NCBI RefSeq assembly: GCF_020360975.1
Contig: NW_025408670.1
Span: 6,448,001-6,512,000, forward strand
Source of the DNA: Hirsutella rhossiliensis
Taxonomy: Eukaryota; Ascomycota; Sordariomycetes; Hypocreales; Ophiocordycipitaceae
DNA length: 64,000 nt
Reading direction: 5' to 3'
Below the pieces are notes generated by a model that was given only the letters and a program-made list of their open reading frames with translations, made no database searches and had not been told where the DNA came from. The translations under genes and the position numbers were made by a program. Below, piece by piece: positions 60,613 to 64,000 of this stretch. Position 1 is the stretch's first letter; each line of letters begins with the position of its first letter.

Positions 60613-61098
60613 TATAACGACTAGTATTATTCTTAAATAATAAACCTATTAAGGGGTTTATATTAATAGATATAATAAGGTATAGTTTAAGTAATAATAA
60701 GTATATTACGTTAGTAATAAGTTAAAGGTTATAGTCTATAGACTATAACTAGGTAATTAAGTAATTAAAATTAGAGATAAGATCGTAATAGAGATTATAA
60801 TAATTATAATATATTAAAAGCTATCGAGCTATTTATTTAAAGGAGTATTCTATTCCTTCCTTATATATCTTAAGAGCTTCCTTAGATCGCCGAGAGTACT
60901 AGGTAATCCTATTACCTAAGAGCGCTAAAGCGCTAAAGTAATCCTACGATCTTAGCTATAGAGCGTTAAAGCGCTAGAGTAACCTATTACTTTAAACTTA
61001 ATTAGCCCGTCGGTCTATTTAATATTCCTTACTCTCTAAGTTATATATTCTCGTAATATATACTAGTCCCCGCGGTTTACTAAACTATAGTTATAATA
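60613..61098 (-). repeat. A4 3' LTR, strongly diverged
   Basis: The left half matches other A LTRs through TAATAATAAGTATATTACG (about 60691-60709). The right half (U3) is a third version, matching neither type 1 nor type 2 well. No target duplication can be checked, since the other end is outside the window. Confidence 0.75.
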
Positions 61099-61234
61099 GG
61101 ATGCCTCCCCTCTTTTTAGTTTTACCCTTAAGACCTACTACCTTAGCCGCTATATATAAATATACCCTTATTGCGTTATATATAAGTATATCGTTCCTTA
61201 TTCCTTTATCCTTTTAGGATATACTACTAATAGT

Positions 61235-61877
61235 ATATTTAGTTATATTTAAAAATCCTATTCTTATAATTTTAATAAATCGCGATAGCGATCGGAGCTA
61301 GTATCCTAGACCGAGATCTATAGTATTAAAATTATACCTTGCTCCTATTATTTTTAGTTAGGCCTAACCTATAAGGTCGGCGAGCGTTCTAATCGGTATT
61401 ATTAAATATACCTTTATAGGTCGTTTTTATAATAGTTATAATATAGCGTCCGCCTATTTATTTTATCCCTTTCCTTTCCTATTATTCTTTTTACTAATAT
61501 TCCTTCTTTTTTAGTTTATCGTATTATAAATTAATAGTAAAAGATTAATTTAAATAAATGGAAAGTAAAAGAAACGTTAAAAGAAGCGATAGCTCGCTTA
61601 GCTCGGATTAGGAAATAAAAGCGTTTCTTAAAGGACTAAGGTAGTAAGTGATTTTAGCGGGGTATATAAGCTATTAATAAAGAAGATAGTATAATACGTT
61701 CTTTTTAAGATAAATCGGTTCGTTTATTAAATAAGGAAACTATTACTATTAGTAAGGTTTAATCGTTTAGTACCTTAGATATATTAAACTAAGATACTAT
61801 TCTTAGTAACCTTATATTTCTAAGTAAGGGTTTACTTAGTAGAACTATTTCTTTTAGTTTATATCCCTTTTACTTAG
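61235..61877 (+). pseudogene. A4 antisense ORF remnant
   Basis: It is placed by alignment with A1-A3: the MSSR-equivalent codon is ATA at 61235, a charged helical segment lies near 61590-61650, and the stop near 61875-61877 corresponds to the conserved end. Exon 1 differs clearly from both A1/A3 and A2. It contains many stops. Confidence 0.45.
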
Positions 61878-61899
61878 TAAGGTATTCCTATTACTAACC

Positions 61900-62890
61900 T
61901 TATTTTCTTATATTTAGTATTTATTTAGCTTTATATTTTTAATTATTATTAACTTTAATTTTATTATATAGTTTAGCATTTTATAGTACTAGTTTTAATA
62001 ATACGATATAAAATATTAAGTATATCCGTATTATTATTAGTAGCAAAAGTTTATAGTTAACTTTTAAAATAGTTTTCTTAACCTTAAACGGTCTAAGTTT
62101 CTTAAAATTAAATTTATTACTTAGTCGTTTTATTTTAATAATTTATCGTATAAGGTAGACTATATCTCCCTCTTAAAAGATTAGTCCCTATATTCTTTTC
62201 CGATTATAGTATATAGATATTTATTCTTTAATAAATTAAAGTTCTTATTATATTTCTTTATATAATTTTTATAGCTAATCTACTTATAATATCGCTTGTT
62301 TTACTTATAGTCCTTATTAAGTAACCTTAAATACTTCTAGGTTATATCTATAATTAGCGTATACTAGTAAGAGCTTAGTTATTTCTATAACTAAGCTATT
62401 ATAAGCTAGTTACGTTATTAGTAGCTATTTAACTTAATTGTTTTATTTATAGCTAATATAGTATCGTAAATATTATTTAAGCGTTTAGTTAAGTCGTTTT
62501 ATTTATCTATCTATTTATAGGTAATAAGCTATACTAAGCTTAAATTTCGTCCTTATTATATTATAAGAGCTTACTAAAATTTAGCTATAAATATACTTTT
62601 TTTATTAAAGATAATCTTATTTAGTAATTTATAATTACTAATAATAGTTTATAAGAATATATATACTAGCTCTTCTATATTACTTACTTCTTTATATAGT
62701 AAAAAGTTTCTATACTTTATTAATCTATTAGTAATAATAAATATATTATTATACTTAACGTTAGTTATAGGTTCTTTTAATAGTAATAGCTTTATAATAT
62801 AGTTAAAAGCTATTAATTCCTATAGCTTCTCTAGTACTAATAGCGGTTATAACTCTCTATATAGCTTATATTATTTAGCTTTACTTTATA
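61900..62890 (-). pseudogene. A4 chromodomain and integrase remnant
   Basis: The minus-strand sequence is collinear with A3 52650-53645: the chromodomain region near 61900-62000, then the integrase C-terminus and core towards 62890, with the same AT-rich drift. It is truncated in the window by V at 62893. Confidence 0.7.
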
Positions 62891-62892
62891 TA

Positions 62893-63165
62893 TGATGGTA
62901 GGCACCTATGTGCCTACAGATACGCATGCGCACAAGCTGTAGGCTGAGTCACAGTCACGACAGGTAGGGTAACCGGTGATGACTTCAATTGTAACTAACT
63001 AGGGAAGAGGAAGCTATTCACAAGAAACGGAATGTGCACCTGGTAATGGGGGCATGCAGCCGGGGCTGCGTGCCCTGATCGCGGGTAGGGTGTCACGTGG
63101 AGTCGTGCATGAACCGTGATGGTATCCCGATTGCACGGGTTACTCAGCAGGTTAGTATTCCAACA
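62893..63165 (-). repeat. V 3' LTR (273 bp)
   Basis: The ends TGATGG and CCAACA form near-perfect inverted termini. The left end carries an 8 bp-arm hairpin GTAGGCAC/GTGCCTAC at about 62898-62917. On the coding strand it begins TGTTGGAATACTAAC, a common style for fungal copia LTRs. Its partner LTR and target duplication lie outside the window. Confidence 0.8.
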
Positions 63166-63186
63166 CAGGCAGTCTTTTCTTTTCGT
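63166..63186 (-). other. V polypurine tract
   Basis: On the minus strand GAAAAGAAAAGACTGCC directly precedes the LTR, the usual site for plus-strand priming. Confidence 0.65.
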
Positions 63187-63266
63187 GATGGAATCCGAAG
63201 ACTGCCGTGCCTGCCCTTCATTCCGGTCTCAATGAAGGAGGCTCGGCATCATGGAGTCGTTTGTCG

Positions 63267-64000
63267 TTAGGTGGTGTCTGCGGTCACGGGTCGTTGTACA
63301 TATCCTTCCACTCGAATCGTCAGCCTGTTCGTCTCAATCAACCGTTCCAAAGCACGGTTGGGTGCTGCTGGTCATCGCATCAGCCGGGTTGTCATCCCCA
63401 TTGATCCAACGGATCTCTGCCATCTCGCGCTGCTCGTAGGACTGCCTTAGCGCCATGATATCAATCATGAGTCGCTTCTCTTTCGTGGTCCCGAGCTTTA
63501 CGAGGCATTCGTATAGCGAGTATGAGTCGGTGCAGACAATGAGGGGAGTCGGGGGTAGGTCCAGCTGCTTGACAATAGCCTGCAGGGTGGTCGCGATGAC
63601 AATGGCCATATCGAAACCTTGGACCATGCCGTAGATCTCCGAGGCTAGCACGCTCCGGGTCACTCGCTTGCTCTTCGTAGATGACCAGTGCAGGACATTG
63701 CCTCTGATCGTGAAATCAGCAGGGCTCTGTTCCTCGTTGGCGAGCACAATAACAAAGCCCAGTTGTGAGCTTAGGTCTTTGTTGTTCGCGAACGAACCGT
63801 CCGTGAATACCATTAGCTTCGCAGTCGAAAAGGCCAAGGGAACATAGCGGAGTCCTCGTTGCAGGTTGTCGGTCTGCCATTGTATCCGCTTGTTCAGGGT
63901 CTTGTAGTCCGGGGCTTCCGGCTGCTGCACTTGTGCTGCGACTGAGTAGTCGAACGTGGCCTCGGGCTGGCAGATTGATGCGATATATGCTCCGCGCGCG
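63267..64000 (-). CDS. V pol, C-terminal RT/RNase H part, with a late frameshift (partial)
   Basis: The minus-strand frame is open from the window edge to 63334: RGAYIASICQPEATFD, RGLRYVPLAFS, then RNase H with FTDGSFANNKDLSSQLGF, HWSSTKSKRVTRSVLASEIY, CTDSYSLYECLVKLG, RLMIDIMALRQSYE and NPADAM. These match the RNase H of fungal Ty1-like polyproteins. At about 63358-63366 the frame shifts and stops at 63334. The neighbouring frame continues as PNRALERLIETNRL to a TAA at 63267-63269, which is the expected C-terminus. So this copy has a one-base-type frameshift near the end but no RIP stops. The small plus-strand frames over it are shadows. Confidence 0.8.

Larger units (their letters stand above)
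60613..62892 (-). mobile_element. A4: family A chromovirus, 3' part only in window, interrupted by V
   Basis: The 3' LTR (60613-61098, 486 bp) starts TATAACGACTAG and ends TTATAATA. The purine-rich tract region and antisense ORF remnant follow, then integrase up to about 62890, where similarity to A3 (about 53645) stops at the first base of the V LTR. The rest of A4 presumably continues beyond V, outside the window. It is the most AT-rich and diverged A copy, so probably the oldest. Confidence 0.85.
62893..64000 (-). mobile_element. V: young copia-like LTR retrotransposon, 3' end, not RIP-mutated
   Basis: The 3' LTR (62893-63165) starts TGATGGTAGG and ends TCCAACA with intact TG...CA. It is followed inward by a purine-rich tract, read on the minus strand as GAAAAGAAAAGACTGCC, and the end of pol. 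Base composition is normal, with CpA and TpG common. V lies directly against the RIP-mutated A4, so it inserted after RIP had acted there. The element continues beyond the window. Confidence 0.85.

Noticed and set aside
1..62892. Mitochondrial or bacterial AT-rich DNA
   Set aside because: The bias is dinucleotide-specific (CpA/TpG lost, CpG kept) and the content is nested LTR elements with RIP-type stops. Neither organelle nor bacterial DNA explains this.
63207..63439. Two overlapping plus-strand frames in V
   Set aside because: They are antisense to the pol C-terminus and 3' untranslated region of V; no family features and mutual overlap.

Overview
This window looks like a transposon-filled, gene-poor block from a filamentous ascomycete. 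From 1 to about 62892 the dinucleotides CpA and TpG are nearly absent, TpA is in large excess and CpG survives. That is the signature of repeat-induced point mutation (RIP, C to T in CpA context). Almost every recognisable reading frame is therefore riddled with TAA/TAG where CAA, CAG or TGG is expected, and with Y for C, I for M and K or N for E or D. No intact host gene is visible. The last 1.1 kb (62893-64000) has normal base composition and holds the 3' end of a young LTR retrotransposon.

Layout, with working names. Family A is a Ty3/gypsy chromovirus of about 7.8 kb with 449-475 bp LTRs, coding on the minus strand. Copies: A1 956-8803, A2 28146-35751, A3 51318-59168, A4 60613 onward, and a solo LTR at 13944-14418. 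Family X is a second Ty3/gypsy chromovirus with exactly 186 bp LTRs, also minus strand: X0 (1-9547, left end outside the window), X1 (21972-36861), X2 (39766-46126, left end missing). Y (9548-12151) is a plus-strand Ty3/gypsy fragment. C0 (12152-18642, 569 bp LTRs), C1 (about 18643-38790, split by X1) and W (50580-59260, split by A3) are Ty1/copia elements. Z (47576-49451) is a small coding-poor LTR element whose termini resemble X. A tRNA-headed SINE sits in X2 at 40465-41239, and a palindromic copy of a C0 LTR end sits in X1 at 25088-25406. V (62893 onward, minus strand) is the young copia-like element, inserted into A4.

The insertions can be ordered because target duplications are still readable: C1 was hit by X1, and X1 by A2 (TCGAC) and by the palindrome (TTTAT); X0 was hit by A1 (ACCTA); C0 by an A element later reduced to a solo LTR (AAGAA); W by A3 (CTAAT); X2 by the SINE (14-15 bp); A4 by V. 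V is the only element that has escaped RIP, so it is the youngest arrival.

The most interesting points are: (1) both chromovirus families carry an additional gene downstream of pol on the opposite strand, with its own TATA-like promoter, and in family A with a recognisable spliced intron; (2) the palindromic LTR-end insertion; (3) the non-autonomous Z element; (4) the SINE; (5) an in-frame 57/60-bp minisatellite between integrase and reverse transcriptase of C1; (6) a spared island at 38800-39340 holding a fungal protein-kinase remnant. All are transposon or relic biology; I found no functional host pathway here.
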